NCBI GenBank assembly: GCA_020081605.1
Contig: JAHREC010000013.1
Location: forward strand, 4,402,001-4,466,000
Origin: Albifimbria verrucaria
Lineage: Eukaryota > Ascomycota > Sordariomycetes > Hypocreales > Stachybotryaceae
DNA: 64,000 bases
Direction: 5' to 3'
Below are positions 23,511 to 36,124 of the stretch, in pieces (within the stretch, counting starts at the first letter, position 1; each line of letters opens with the position of its first letter). Both the position numbers and the translations under genes were made by a program. The notes under the pieces were generated by a model. That model did no database searches. It was not told where the DNA came from and was given only the letters and a program-made list of their open reading frames with translations.

Positions 23511-24813
23511 TCAGTCATCCTCCATGAGCTCCGCTAGCTCTGCCTCCTCTTCCGCTGTTAGCAAGCTTTCACCCTTTTCTGCGGGCTCTTCCTCCTTAGG
23601 CTTCTTCGCCTCCTCGATCTCCTTCACCACGGTATCCAGGTCACCCTTGGCTAGTGGCCATGTGCGCATAGTACCGTCAATGCTCACACTGCATATCCTG
23701 GTTGGCTGCCCCTGAGCATTTCGCAACATGACCAGGTCCGTTACCTCCTCATAATGCCCTTCCAATGTGCAGTATAGCCGCCCGGAAGCACGGTCCCAAA
23801 CCTTGACATTCTCGTCGCGTCCTGCTGTGATCACCCATTGCCCTGTGACAAGCACAGCACGTACGTAGTCCCCATGTGTAAATGTTTCGCTGGAAACAAA
23901 ATTTGCGGAGCGTGTCAGACACTTGGCTGTCCTGTCTGCACTGGCCGTCCAGAGATCGGCGTCCTCGTCTGTGTCATCGAATAGCAAGCGATAAACACTC
24001 GTTTCATGCTCGAGAATGGTGAGGCGCTCCGCGTCCGGCCTGTCGCGGAACGACTCGGGTAGCTGCTCAAAACCGTCCAACGTGATCTTCCAGCGCCGAA
24101 TGTGCGGATCGCTGCTGGCGCTCACTATGACCGCGGCGTCTGGCTTGCTCAACTCTGGATCCACCACAAGATTCTGGACAGCGAGCATGGTCGTCGTAGG
24201 GTCTTGGAGGGTGTGCAAGCGCCGACCGGTCTCTACATCCCAGACGAGAATCTTCTTGTCCGCCCCGCCACTAATCAAGATGTCTTTCCCAGCGATTTTA
24301 GTGCAGACCAGAGCCTTCACGAAGTCACTATGACCGCTATACTTCCTTCCCGCTTGTGCGGATGTGGCGTCCCATGACCAGATGTCCTTGTCCCAGCTTC
24401 CGGCGAAGAGTTGCTGGCCCTTGACCCCGCCGATGGCTAGGCAGGTCACAGGCGCTTTAGGGCCACGATATGTGATGTCTGATCCCGATCCCTATAGATC
24501 ATTTTAGTACCAGTGCAAGGGTGTTTGACTAAACGAAGGCCCGATTCATACATCGACGCTGATGCGGCGAACGTAGCCGGCTGACTCTGCTATGAAGATG
24601 GAGTTGGAGGGGCCAGGGGTCTGGAATGGCAGCAAGAATCTTTGACTTGAGGACCCGGGGATTCCCGTGTTTGTTGCCAGACTTGGCTGCCTTCCGCCGC
24701 CTCTCGGCCTCTGAGGCGCTGATACGCTGTCAGCTGTTTGCGCGTGATACAGAAGTTCATGATGTGTTTACTTACTCAGTTTGAAAGAAGTGATCGGGGT
24801 CTGCAGACTGCAT
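23511..24813 (-). CDS. WD40-repeat protein with acidic C-terminus
   Basis: Three exons: 24776-24813, 24552-24726 and 23511-24491, with introns of 49 and 60 bp. The joined frame is open throughout, with no indel. The start is MQSADPDHFFQTD, followed by a basic linker and RFLLPFQTPGPSNSIF. At least six WD-type blades follow, including GSWDKDIWSWD, GGADKKILVWDVETGRRL, SSDPHIRRWKI, AGRDENVKVWDRASGRL and a final SIDGTMRTWPLA. The protein ends in a highly acidic helix (EEEAELAELMEDD). The total is about 397 aa. It is probably a beta-propeller scaffold, but I cannot assign the complex. The gene is divergent from CTF4, with 364 bp between start codons. Confidence 0.82.
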
Positions 24814-25177
24814 CGTGAATGTTCTCAGCACAGTCTCTGCTCTGGTAAATCCGGTCGATCTCAGGATTTTATAGCTTTTAGGAGAAACTGCTTCTTGACA
24901 TAAGCCGCCCAGCTGTAATAAATCTCAAAGGAGGCTCAGTTCAGTGTGGTTATGAGAAGTTCAACGTTGGTTGGTGGGGCAGCCGGGAACAGCTGGCAGT
25001 GCAAATCGCGGGGTCCTTGCCAAAATTCCGGGCTAGTTTAATTGCGACGCGTGAAGACGCGTCTCGCAAGCCCACGCTTAATTATTCCATCGACATACGT
25101 TGGCCGGCCACTTTCTTAAGCCGACAATCCTCACAGTTGGTCCCAAAGACAATTGCGACAACACCAAGAATCTGGCT

Positions 25178-27783
25178 ATGGAATCAACAGCTGCTCCACG
25201 ACCGAGGGCTCGGCCAGCCCATACGCAAGGAACAACGCGCTGCGCGTATACGACCGAAGGCAACCGACTTGTGACGGTCGGCTCCAACAACACTATTCGC
25301 CTTTACAGGACGGGATCCGACGGCGAACCTACAAACATTGACGATTGCCAAGAACAGAACACTTCAGTCGCTGCCGGTACCGAATTCTTCGTCGCTGGCT
25401 CTGAGGATGGAACTGTCAGCCTGTATTCTCTCGACACAGCCAACTTTGAGCGTTTCCTCCTTCGCACATCGTTACCAATTCGCGACGTTGCCTTGTCCAC
25501 CGACTCGAAATGGTGCGCCGTGGCTAGCGATGAGCTGAGCGTCAAGGTAGTAAACACGGAAGACATCGGTCAGGTAAAGCATCTGCGGGAACACAATCGT
25601 GCGGCTAGGCATGTCAGCTTTGACCCCAACTCGCGGCTTGTGGCAGTATCTGCTATCGATGGCATAATATACATATACTCATTGACAGCCGAAGAGCCGG
25701 AACTCATTCGGAAGGTTGATGGTGTCATTGGTGCCCTTGATGCTGAAAGCCATGTCACGACAAAGGCTGTCTGGCACCCCGATGGAAGAGCTTTCGCCGT
25801 GCCGACCCCGACCAAAGATATTCAAGTCATTTCTAAGAATGACTGGGAGAAGCAAAGGCGGTTTGCAAATGGACATTTGGCCGATATCACAGCATTGGCT
25901 TGGTCGCCAAATGGTGCGCTCCTAGCATCTGCGAGCAAGGATGGCAAAGTGCTTGTCTGGGAGACAAAGACTCAGAGCGTCATTCAACGGCACGACTTTG
26001 CCAATGTTATGGATCTTGCATGGCACCCTCCCAAAATATCATGTCCTTGACAACCACAGATGGTGAAGTTTACATCTACCCACAGTTCCTGCCGGAGCAG
26101 TACTCGCCACTGTTGAAATTACCTAAAGAGCCGGCGCCATTCATACATGACCCGTTATCGGAAGTTTCTGGCAACCGAAGACCAGTCACAAACGGTCACG
26201 ATAAGCATGAGATTCCACGACGACCCCGACGGGATTCTCTGGGTAGTCTGGCTTCTTTCTTGGATGGTGAAGGGTATGCAGAGGACGATGACTTTGTTGT
26301 CGACGATGATGGCGCTGGCTACACAACAGGTGGGGGCCAGAAAAGACCTCGTGAAGGTGGTGATGCGTTTGACGAACAGGCGAATAAACGCAGGCATCTT
26401 CTTCAACCTCAGTATCACGAGGCTTTCCAAGCTGGCTCAACGCCTTGGAGAGGAAACAGGAAATACCTGTGCCTGAATCTGATTGGTTTCGTCTGGACCG
26501 TGGATCAGGACTCGCACCACACCGTGACTGTTGAGTTCTATGATCATGAATTCCAGAGGGACTTTCACTTCACCGACACTTTCCTCTATGACAAGGCATG
26601 TCTAAACGAGCATGGTACACTGTTCTCGTGCCCTCCCAAAGATGACGCACCCGCTGTCATCTTCTACCGACCCCATGAGACATGGACTCAACGAACAGAT
26701 TGGCGAACCGAATTGCCTAAAGGTGAAGCAATCACTGCTATGTCACTGAGTGATTCCTTCATCACTGTGACAACGAGTGCCAATTACGTGCGCATCTACA
26801 CTCTTTTCGGCATGCCATATCGTGTGTATCGCCCGAAGAGCACACCCATGGTTACCTGCGCCAGTTGGAGAGACTACGTGCTGACAATCGGCAATGGACC
26901 TATTGGTCCTGATGGAAACACTCGTCTTTTGTATACCATTCAGAACATCAAACGAGATGAGATTTGCCAGAATGAAGATACCGTGGCCCTCCCAGAAGGT
27001 GAGACGTTAAAGAGCGTCTTCTTCTCGGATAACGGAGTAAGTCTATTTGCTCTTCAAGCATGGAAGCCTTTCACTAACTTTACACAGGACCCTTGTATAT
27101 ATGATTCAACAGGCACCCTTCTGACGCTGCTCCACTGGCGACAGCCTTCTCGAGCTTCTTGGGTGCCACTCCTAGATACAAAGCTTCTGTCACGTCTAGC
27201 CTCGGGGAGAAAGCATGAGACATACTTCCCAATCGCTGTAGCGGACAACAAGTTTCACTGTATCATCCTCAAAGGAGGTGACCAATACCCATATTTCCCT
27301 CGACCTCTACTCTCTGACTTTGAGTTTTCGATACCTCTCACGTCCGCCCCGAAGCAGAAGGCTCCTCCCAAAGCTGATCAAGCAGATGGAGAGGATGATG
27401 CCATGGCGGATCAAAGTGAGGATGAGGAGGATGAGCCTAGGAAGCTTGAGCAACAGTTCATGCTCAAGGGCATTCAAGCAGCTCAGCTGCGTGACCTCGT
27501 CGACTCGACTTCTCAGAACCACAGCCAGCGCTCGTTGTTGTCACGACTGGAGCTTGAAATCGATAAGACGCTGTTACAGCTACTAGCTGTAGAATGCCGC
27601 GAAGGCGAGGAGCGTGGCATGCGCGCTCTGGAAATGGTTGAACTCATGCGCGACCGTACTGGCAGGATGATGGAAGCCGCCGGAAAGATTGCGGAGCGTT
27701 ACGGCCGGACGATCTTGGGAGAAAAGATCCGTGAAGTTGGCGAAAAGAGGGCTGGAGGCATGGATGAGGATGAACTCGAATAA
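25178..27783 (+). CDS. CTF4: Replisome adaptor Ctf4/Mcl1/SepB (AND-1, WDHD1 family)
   Basis: Homolog of the trimeric hub that links the CMG helicase to DNA polymerase alpha and to cohesion factors. The start is ATG 25178 (MESTAAPRPRARPAH). An N-terminal WD40 propeller (for example LVTVGSNNTIRLYRT and LLASASKDGKVLVWE) is followed by an acidic linker with GQKRPRE and KRRH basic patches. Next come the middle propeller typical of this family (STPWRGNRKYLCLNLIGFVW, VFFSDNG) and a C-terminal helical bundle ending EDELE. The length is about 850 aa, normal for fungal SepB/Mcl1. No HMG box is present, unlike animal AND-1. The intron 27037-27087 is 51 bp. The frame breaks at a C3 run (26026-26028) inside the first propeller; one added base restores AWHPSQNIMSLTTTDG. 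Confidence 0.92.
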
Positions 27784-30439
27784 CATCTAAAAGGGATTCA
27801 TGCCAGGGGCTTACTGGGTTCAAAGCTGTTTTGGAAGGCTCGAGAAGGGACTGGTCATGCTTGCATAATGATTCCTGCTGCAATGACGAGAACGCATGAT
27901 GTAGACTACTATATTGGATGGTTTTGTTTGGAACATAGGTCATAACTTGAGATAATGCTATCGTACATTGAAGTTTGATTTATTTTAACCCGGTATATTT
28001 GGACATTGTTTGAACTGGACAGCAATAATTATTGGGCCTGATTGACTTCCTCCTGAGAGCTCTCAAGGGCTGTTGACTGCTGCCGGATCAGTCGATGCAG
28101 AGTTTTGGTCGGATTCGCCAACAAGATGTACAAGGAGAAAGCCTCATCTAGCCACACATGAACACGGTTGAGGAATGATTGAGCAACGAATACAATATCC
28201 GTAAAACAAATACGCCCAGACGGCTTTGAATCTAGACAATAGGAATCGTGCCACGCATATGGGAGTCAAGATCAGCTGGGCCAATCATTTTGAGCTTGGC
28301 GATGCCCTCATATAGGTAGACAGTGTAGCATTCGCTAGACTGGCAACATAGTAGCACCTGACCTTGAACTACATGTTTATGGCACACATCGAGAAAGTGG
28401 CCTGTAGGAATGGTCCGAAGCATGTCGGCTTAATCTGCCTTACTTACGTGCTGTGCATGACGGCCGGACAACATCCGGCCATGCCAAGCTTGATCTACAC
28501 CTACTTGATGACATCGGATATATCGGTGGCAACCAATAATTGCGGAACCTGGCCGCTTCCTGTTGATGCATCGAAGCACTTATCGCCACAGCGTATTACT
28601 TAATAATCCTCAATATGCGCACGGGAGGGTTTACAGGGCAAACGAGCCTGGTTGGGAAAAGATGTTGTGATAGGGGTCAGTTCCTTTCTGAGCTCGACTA
28701 GGTTGTGAAAGGGCCTTTGGTGATGTAAACCATGCACTGACCATCCGGGACGCGACATGATGGTGGAGGGATGGAACATGGACAGAGACACAGAATGGCG
28801 GGTAGACCTGCCAGGATGTATGAATGGCATGATCCGGCCGTAAAAGCGATTGACGATAATGATAGAACGTGCCGATCATGTTACGCGAGGCAAGATGGAA
28901 GCTGAAACAGTTGCCAATCCGGCAAGTCGCTAGTAATTACATCCAGCAGGCGAGGGATGATTGGAAGAACCAGAAATGAGGGCTGCATAGGGCTCGCCAA
29001 CGGAGGCCGTAGAATGCGGACCCACGGAACTGATGTTCCTGGAGTAAGCGAAGGGGCTCTGAACCGTTGAGGCGGCTTGCAGGTCTGGTACAGCCCTGAG
29101 ATGGCTGTTTGAGGCGAAGCTGAAGGGCATCGCCACACTTACACTGGGCGGCTAGGGCATGCCACGATAATCAACTTGAGTCCAAGGTTTGTTTCTGAAA
29201 GAGCCCTAAGACCAGGAAGCATTGCCGAGACTTTCTAAAAAAAAATATTATTAAAAAATTGGATGCTCTTTGGCTCCACGGATGAATCGGTGGGCGAAAC
29301 AGTGTCCACCGAGCAGGACGGAGCAAACGAGATGGTGTAACATGAGGTGAGAATGGTTCTCGAAGGTGGAACCTTGTCTGAACGTTTTCGTGGTAAGCAT
29401 GAAAATGGGATGCTGGCGCCAAATCAGAAGAATCACATCGCCCGCCCGGTTCAGGAGAAATATGAGTAATGATAGATAACCGTCGAGCTGCTGAGCAGGG
29501 CTGAGGACGGAGCCGAACCGACGTTGAACAGTTCGCTTTGGGACGGGTTGGAGCCGTTGATTGGTGGTGCGCCTCGCATAGGAGGAAATGAATCAACGGG
29601 TTGAGAGGAAAATGCCCAGGATGACCCCAGCGCTGAGATCGGCGTCAGGTCTGCTGGGGAGCAAGTACGCGGCCTGCGTGTGGCCATGGCTGAAGGTGGT
29701 TTGATCTCTCGCGGAGATGGGATATGCGCTTCTGCCGTGGCATCTGCCTACCTACCTCTACCTGTGTTAGCCGAGCATTCGCATCGGAGGACTTGGCTCG
29801 TTAGGGAAGCCATGAGCGGCGCCATCGCTAGCATCTGACAAAAAGAAACTAGACGATCCGTTTCTCGTGACATTGATTGACATTGACATTAACAGCGACA
29901 GCTCTGCTGCGGCGCATGCTCATCGTCACCGTCACCGTCACACGGTAACGGCACTTCCGAATGGTTTCCTCGGCTGCCATCAAGAACTCAAGTTTCATAA
30001 AAAGCCCGGCTCTCAATAGCCGGTTTAGAACGTTTGGCTTGGCCTGCCAGCAAGGCTCTGGGGACGACGTCAAGCACAGGCCAGCAGCAACCGATAAGTT
30101 AAAGCACGGGCGGGTCTAGATGTGGACACGATCTCCGTCGCCTGGGCAGAGGAGGCCGATACCGTACAAGGTATGTGATTCATGGCAGCTCTCCAGGTCC
30201 AGGGAATATGAACAGCTTCGGCCTCGGGAGCCGCCATGTGGTGGTACCGCATTCACAGCCCCCGTTGTTGCACGCAGAATGGGTCCAAGGAGCGACGCCC
30301 AGGGCAGTGTCGCAAAATGACGACAGAGAGGAAGCTGTTTGCTTTTCATAGATGCAAACTCGAATGCAATGCCACCAGGAACGAGACAAGGCTTTGTTTA
30401 ATGCAGTTGAAACCCCAAATCCGTGACACGTCAATGCTA

Positions 30440-30490
30440 CGTACCTACTTACATATATAGCTACCTTACTTTACCTTTACCTTACCTTAA
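30440..30490. repeat. CTACCTTACC-type low-complexity tract
   Basis: Imperfect TACCT/TTACC units, a member of the dispersed TACC family, here inside the 5.6-kb gap. Confidence 0.65.
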
Positions 30491-30680
30491 TTCATCTTCA
30501 TTACCTGCATGCGACGTCAACATGTCTTTGGCCGTATTCACATGTTGCCGGAACTGGCTCCGTCAACTGGAATTGTCACGATTGTCTTCGGAAACGCCTA
30601 CCGTTAGTCTCTTTTAGCTTCACGCGCACTGTAGGAATCGCTCGGGCCGATATACCTAATACTGTACTGGCCGTCCTGTC

Positions 30681-30695
30681 AGAGAGAGAGAGAGA
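30681..30695. repeat. (AG)7 microsatellite
   Basis: A perfect AG dinucleotide run of 15 bp. Confidence 0.9.
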
Positions 30696-33070
30696 GATGG
30701 AGCGGCTAGGAAGGAAGAGAATTAATTACAAAAAGAAATCAGGGATGGGGCTCAACCTGGGCTGGCCACATGTCAAGCACCGGATCAAAAAGCCTCTTCT
30801 GCTAGTCCAGCCATCCGGCCTCACAGTGCATGCCTTGACGGAGGCGTCGAGGTTTTAGACAGCTCAAGCCACAAGTCGGAAACTACTGCCTGTTCTTAAT
30901 CATTCGCCCTCGTAGTCGACAGGCTGCATGACTTGTTGTTGGCATCATCGTGCCCATTGCTCACTCCCAGAGGGACCCTGACCCAAACCACCCCTGAAGG
31001 CTGCAGGTCAACAGCAGAAACTCTGCAGCAGCAACCTGGTTCGCTTCATGCCAGGGCGCCCACGCCACGCCCCTGGTTCTTTGATCATTGGCCGCTCAAG
31101 AGGAATCGTTGACCATCCCCGTCTTCAGTTCGCCTTAGCCTGCTGCCCTCAAACACAAGTGTTTCCGAAGCTGTAGCTGCCACACGCTGGTGCTGATGCG
31201 CCGTCGTGGCTGCGCTCGCCGTGTCAAGTCGTTCCGGTCCGGGCACGGTCTGGCCGGACGCTACCGGACTCTCGCGCTGCGCCTACTTTAGCATCGACGG
31301 AGACGTGACGTGTGTTTGCCGACGGCGATGGAAGGGTAACCGAGGAGCAGCCTCCTTCTCTTCGCGAGGTGCTTCAATCGTGCGGACGGCCTCTAACTTG
31401 GCGCAGGGGACAGCCCTGTAGGGAGATTCTGTTACGGGGTGCCTCGGGCGGTGGAGTGTTCCCTGCACGGCTTTCCCGCTTCTGATGTGCGCCTCTAAGA
31501 TTCCATCCCCTTCACGCCCCTCCCCCAAATAATGTCCCCCTAAAGTGGGAGTCCACCATCATCACCACCACCACTGCCACCACTTCCACCAACTTGATGG
31601 ATGGCGACGACCACTTCGGGCAAGGTGAAAGGGTTCTGGATACAAACGAGGACTTGGACCGGCGCACAGTGTGATGTCGGATGATGGTGAACCGTACCCG
31701 CAAGGTAATCTCACTGGACGATGGAGCTTCGAAGGTGCCCATTAAGCTTTCGACGGGACGCCATCGCATGAACAGTGTTGGCTGGCAAAACAGTTTCCGT
31801 AGGGGACCACAGAAGCACTACCTCCTTGAAATTGGAGGTGCATGCAGGGCTTCGCCCGTTGCTTTGGGGTTTCCAATTTGCATGGCGCAGAGAATCCTCT
31901 GTCTGCATCATCTGGATCTGGTACCTCGACGAGAGGAAGATGCCACGCGCGCATATGCGCAGTGGGCCAGAAATATATCGAAAAATGCCTGATCCAGCAT
32001 GACCGCTCGACCTGAACATTGGCGCATGCAGCTTCAGTCCCTTTTTCGTATGGTAAGGTCGGCGTCGTGAGAAAGTTATCTCTTCAGCTTGGTACAGCTG
32101 GTGAGAAGACATGACAAGCTGAATCTCACCCCTGGGTACCGCATCTTGTCGTCCAGCGGTCGATCAGGTACCTGCGGGCGCAGGCAGTCCTGGCGGCGGT
32201 GGCAGGTACCCCACGGGAGGGACCACTGATCCTCTGGTGTAGGTGAGCGACCCTTATGGTGTACGACGGCACTATGGTACTATGTAGGTAGGTGCTTTGG
32301 CCCGCCTGTGGCCCCTTCCCTCCCTCTCTTCCTACCACGACCGCGTGAACCTTGTGCATGGTACCCGTCAGATACATTGGGTACCTGGCCGTTGTAGGCT
32401 CCTAGCTGCTCCGCCGCATGTCCAGCCGCCCGTCCAGCCGCCCACAGCGACTTGGTCCGAGGTACACGACGGTCTCACCTTTTATCGAACCCTCCAGCTC
32501 GAATCGTCTGGGCGTGCTTGATATCCGTCCGGGGATCGGCACCCCGTTCTTTCCTTCTGACCCTCTTCTTCCTCCTTCTTCTTTTTGTTCTGTCTACCTT
32601 CTACTTCTCCTTCCATTGGAGTCCCTCCTGCTGTGTCTGAAATTGAAATACCTTGCATCCCATTTTTTCCTTGCGTCTTTCTTCTCCGTCGTGCGTCTGT
32701 TCATAGCGCTTCTCCTCTCTATCTTTCTCTTTTCTCGCTCCTGAGACGCTTCTTCTTCTTTTCCAGATTCCGCCTTTTCCTTCCTCCTCCCTTTACCCAC
32801 GGCCCGGTCACGGGGACCCTGAGTAGCTTCGCGACTCAAATTCGCCGTGTTCTAGAAGCTTGAAGCTCCCCAAATGCTCGAGGCTGATCTCGACAACCGA
32901 AACCCATGCACGGTGCTACAGTCCTGAGCTGCGCACTCCGAATTACCGACATCTTCTTCACCTCATCGATCGCCCGCCATTTACTCGTTTAGCACTCTCT
33001 CTCGCGAGCCGTTTTGAGGTATACCTGTCTCAACCTTGTTTCTCTCTCAGCGCATCGCATCACAGCACTG

Positions 33071-33091
33071 CGCATCGCATCGCATCGCATC
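33071..33091. repeat. (GCATC)n tandem repeat in the 5' leader
   Basis: Four near-perfect 5-bp units with flanking degenerate copies, about 300 bp before the start of the HSF-domain gene. Confidence 0.75.
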
Positions 33092-33390
33092 ACGCATTGC
33101 TATCCGCAGAGCAATTCCCTTGCAGTTCATCACCTCCTGATTTTATCCACAACCGCCGGCTCTGGAAATGAGGTGATCTCTAGATCCTCACCTCCGCTAC
33201 CTGCATCTCACCTCAACTCCCCTCCCACCCCCTCTCCAAATCAATGCGCTCCGCTCAGTCGTTACCCACTCTTCAATGAAGCTTTGCTCAGTTCCCCATC
33301 CCGCTAACTGCAGACTTCCTCAGCACAGATGGCAACTAGGATCGCGAGCCCCAGATAACCACCACGTTGGCGACAGACGCGCCTCACCTA

Positions 33391-35312
33391 ATGGGCCCTC
33401 GTATTGTCCCTGTCTCCGCGCCTTCTTCCACCATGTCTGCGACCAATCCCGGCGAACCTATGGAGATATCCTCCCCGACCAATACCTCCAGCCACAGCCA
33501 GGGTCAAGATTCCGACCTGAATGGCAAGAATACCGACCGCTCCAAGAACTCCCTCCCGACCACTCCTCGAACTCCAACCTACACTCGAGCATGCCGGCGC
33601 CGCCTCCCGCCGCGGCTGCTGTGCACCAACCCAAGATAGTGCAGACGGCCTTCATTCACAAGCTCTACAAGTAAGACGGTTCTCCTGAAGTGCCACTTTG
33701 GGTCCATATCAATACTAAGACGCTTTTCAATAGTATGCTCGAGGACCCGACTATCCAGCACCTGATATCATGGTCTGCAAGCGCCGAAAGCTTCGTCATG
33801 TCGCCCTCGGCCGATTTTTCCAAGGTCTTGTCGTATGTCAGGTCCCGAAATAGCAAACCAAGTGCTTGTTCTCACATATGCTACCCAGGCAATACTTCAA
33901 GCACACCAATATTTCGTCCTTTGTGCGACAGCTAAATATGTACGGATTCCACAAAGGTATGCCATGACACCCTTCTACCAACATCCGCTTTCCGCTTATG
34001 CTCATTCTCTGTAGAGCGTGATGTTTTCCACACGGGCAACCCTGACAGCACCCTTTGGGAGTTCAAGCATGGCAACGGGAATTTCAAGCGTGGTGACTTG
34101 GTAGGCCTGCGAGAAATTAAGCGTCGTGCAAGCCGTCATGCGCTCGTCCACCGCGAGAACACTTATTCGAAACCCACACCTTCAACTCAACCTGGTACTC
34201 CGGCTGAGCCAGTGCAGCTCCCTCTTGAGACCGCTGACGCCAGACTTGCCAACCTTGAGCATAATATGTACGACCTGAGTGCGAGATTGCAGAGGAGCGA
34301 GGAGAGTGCGCATTACCTGCATGTCAAGAATCAAGCCATTCTAGATACCATGGGTCGCCTGCTCAATTACAACCAGGAGCTTTCCCGAGCTTTGCTCTCA
34401 CTTGTCCCTCCAGAGAGCCACGTCCACCGAGACGGTATGTTGTACTCCTCTTAGGATGAGATAGGAGAGTCGCTAACTTGGAGATTCCCAGTCATCGCCT
34501 TACAATCCGAAATTCACAGACAAACCGACGCATTGCGTAGTTTTGACGAACCCCCGAGCCGAGCCCATTCGGTGGCTCCAGGCAACAATACTTGGGCAAT
34601 GTGGACAATGCCCCTGTATCCCCACGCCAACTACCCCAGGACGACTCGCGACGGTCGCTTTTGACTGTCCCACAAGCTCGCGGCCAACAAAACTTTCATC
34701 GACCGCCAGTTCCTCCAACCTCTCTGTCAGCACGCGACGCCCATATGGATCAATCAGCGGTGCAAGCACTGCTCCGCAATCCTCACCACTGCGTAATGCT
34801 GCCGCACCTCCACCTTCAGGCCCGCAGCACCCTCTTGCCAACGTCGAGACACCTCCATCCTTGAGCAGTCTGGGCAGAAGGCACACGGCTGCGGATATTC
34901 GCGCCCATGGGTGGCAGCCTGGGACCTCGCCCCTTCCGACAGCCCACACACCGCCGGCCCCGTGGCCTTCATCTCCTGGACGGCTTGTTCCTGAGGATCA
35001 GCGCATCCGCGAATCGCTTTCTTCGTTCTCATTGCATGCGCCGCCCCTGTGCCATCTTCGTCTCGACCTACCACTCCTCCTCCACCTTTCCCTAACGGCG
35101 GCGCCGGCAATGCTGATACGTTCGGCAGCTGGTCCTGGAACTCAGCAGTCAGTCGTGAGGCCAAGAGCCTAGGCTTGCGAGATTCATCAGCACCACCGAC
35201 CAGGAGAGGAAGCATGGCGCATATTCTCAACCCAAGTGATACCGTGGAACGACCCGATGAAGAAGAGGACCCCAGAGGAGACGATGACAGGAAGCGCAAG
35301 CGAATGCAGTGA
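33391..35312 (+). CDS. SFL1: HSF-type DNA-binding transcription factor (Sfl1-like)
   Basis: Nuclear regulator with a heat-shock-factor winged helix. Exons are 33391-33670, 33734-33832, 33889-33956, 34015-34434 and 34492-35312. The HSF domain runs from KIVQTAFIHKLYNMLEDP through ISWSASAESFVM, SQYFKHTNISSFVRQLNMYG and FHKERD to LWEFKHGNGNFKRGDL. A coiled-coil-like segment (LANLEHNMYDLSARLQRSEE) and a Ser/Pro-rich tail ending DDDRKRKRMQ follow. Family knowledge places Sfl1 in repression or activation of morphogenesis and stress genes; the exact role here is inferred. The frame breaks at about four places: 33555-33557 (C3), 34592-34593 (TT), near 34731-34740, and 35044-35047 (C4). Each is one base short. 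ATG 33433 is an alternative start. Confidence 0.87.
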
Positions 35313-36124
35313 TGACCATCAACATTCATTACACAACCCAGCTAGTGGCAACGCCATGTTGTTGTTTGTGCGACTGCGGGACGCCATCTAATCAGATGGA
35401 CTCGACACTGTGATTTTATCTACAATTAATGACATAGCGTACACTGATGACGGAACTACATACAATATACAGACATCAAAAACGGTGAATGGTGGATGAG
35501 GGGTCCGGCCACCACCCATCCTGGTGGATTAATCCATATTTCGCATTTTGGAGACACGGAGCTTCAGCTTTAAGCGAGGCGCGTGAATTCCTTCCTTTCT
35601 CGATTCCAAGGGACAACATCTTATGACGCGTTGGATATACTGTGCGTCAACGCACTGAATGCATCACTTATTGCATACTTAATTGGGAATTCAAAGGGTC
35701 TGTACGCTATGATTGGTGAGGGAGAAGCGTGTTCTTGGGGTTGGGCAGGCAGCTTGTTTATCACAGCATATGTTTGGTGGGTTTGAGGAGAGATCTATCT
35801 AGGATATACGGGGGTTTTAACGACAGGGCGCATGCCTTGAATACGTGCATGCCGTGATGATGGCACAGCCTTCATGGATGTAATTAGCGGACGATGAAAG
35901 CAAGATGAGCTTTTGGGAATCCAGTCGATGTTATTGTGCTCATTAGCTACGTGTTGATTTTAATTGTGAAACGAATGGGAGATGAGATTATCATGAAGAC
36001 TTCAAGCCTCATTCTGCGAGTCGGAGCTTAGGTATAATGCGTGCTGTAACTTGGATCGGCCATGTCGAGATCAACCATCCTGTGCTATACAATCTCAAAC
36101 ATTTGATTATTCTATAATTCCTCA
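35313..36124. other. Convergent 3' region
   Basis: About 810 bp between convergent genes, A/T-rich, with no supportable frame. The 67-codon frame at 35583-35786 has no motif. Confidence 0.55.

Larger units (their letters stand above)
27784..33390. other. 5.6-kb gene-poor block upstream of the HSF-domain gene
   Basis: No supportable gene is seen. The minus-strand 63-codon frame at 28232-28423 and the 141-codon frame at 29171-29596 lack starts, splice context or motifs. The last 1.2 kb (about 32.2-33.4 kb) is strongly pyrimidine-rich on the plus strand, followed by a (GCATC)n tract at 33071-33091, consistent with a long promoter and 5' leader of the transcription factor at 33391. Confidence 0.5.

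Noticed and set aside
29171..29596. 141-codon minus-strand frame as a gene
   Set aside because: Composition is dominated by Ser, Pro, Arg and His as in antisense or random frames, and no exon links to it.
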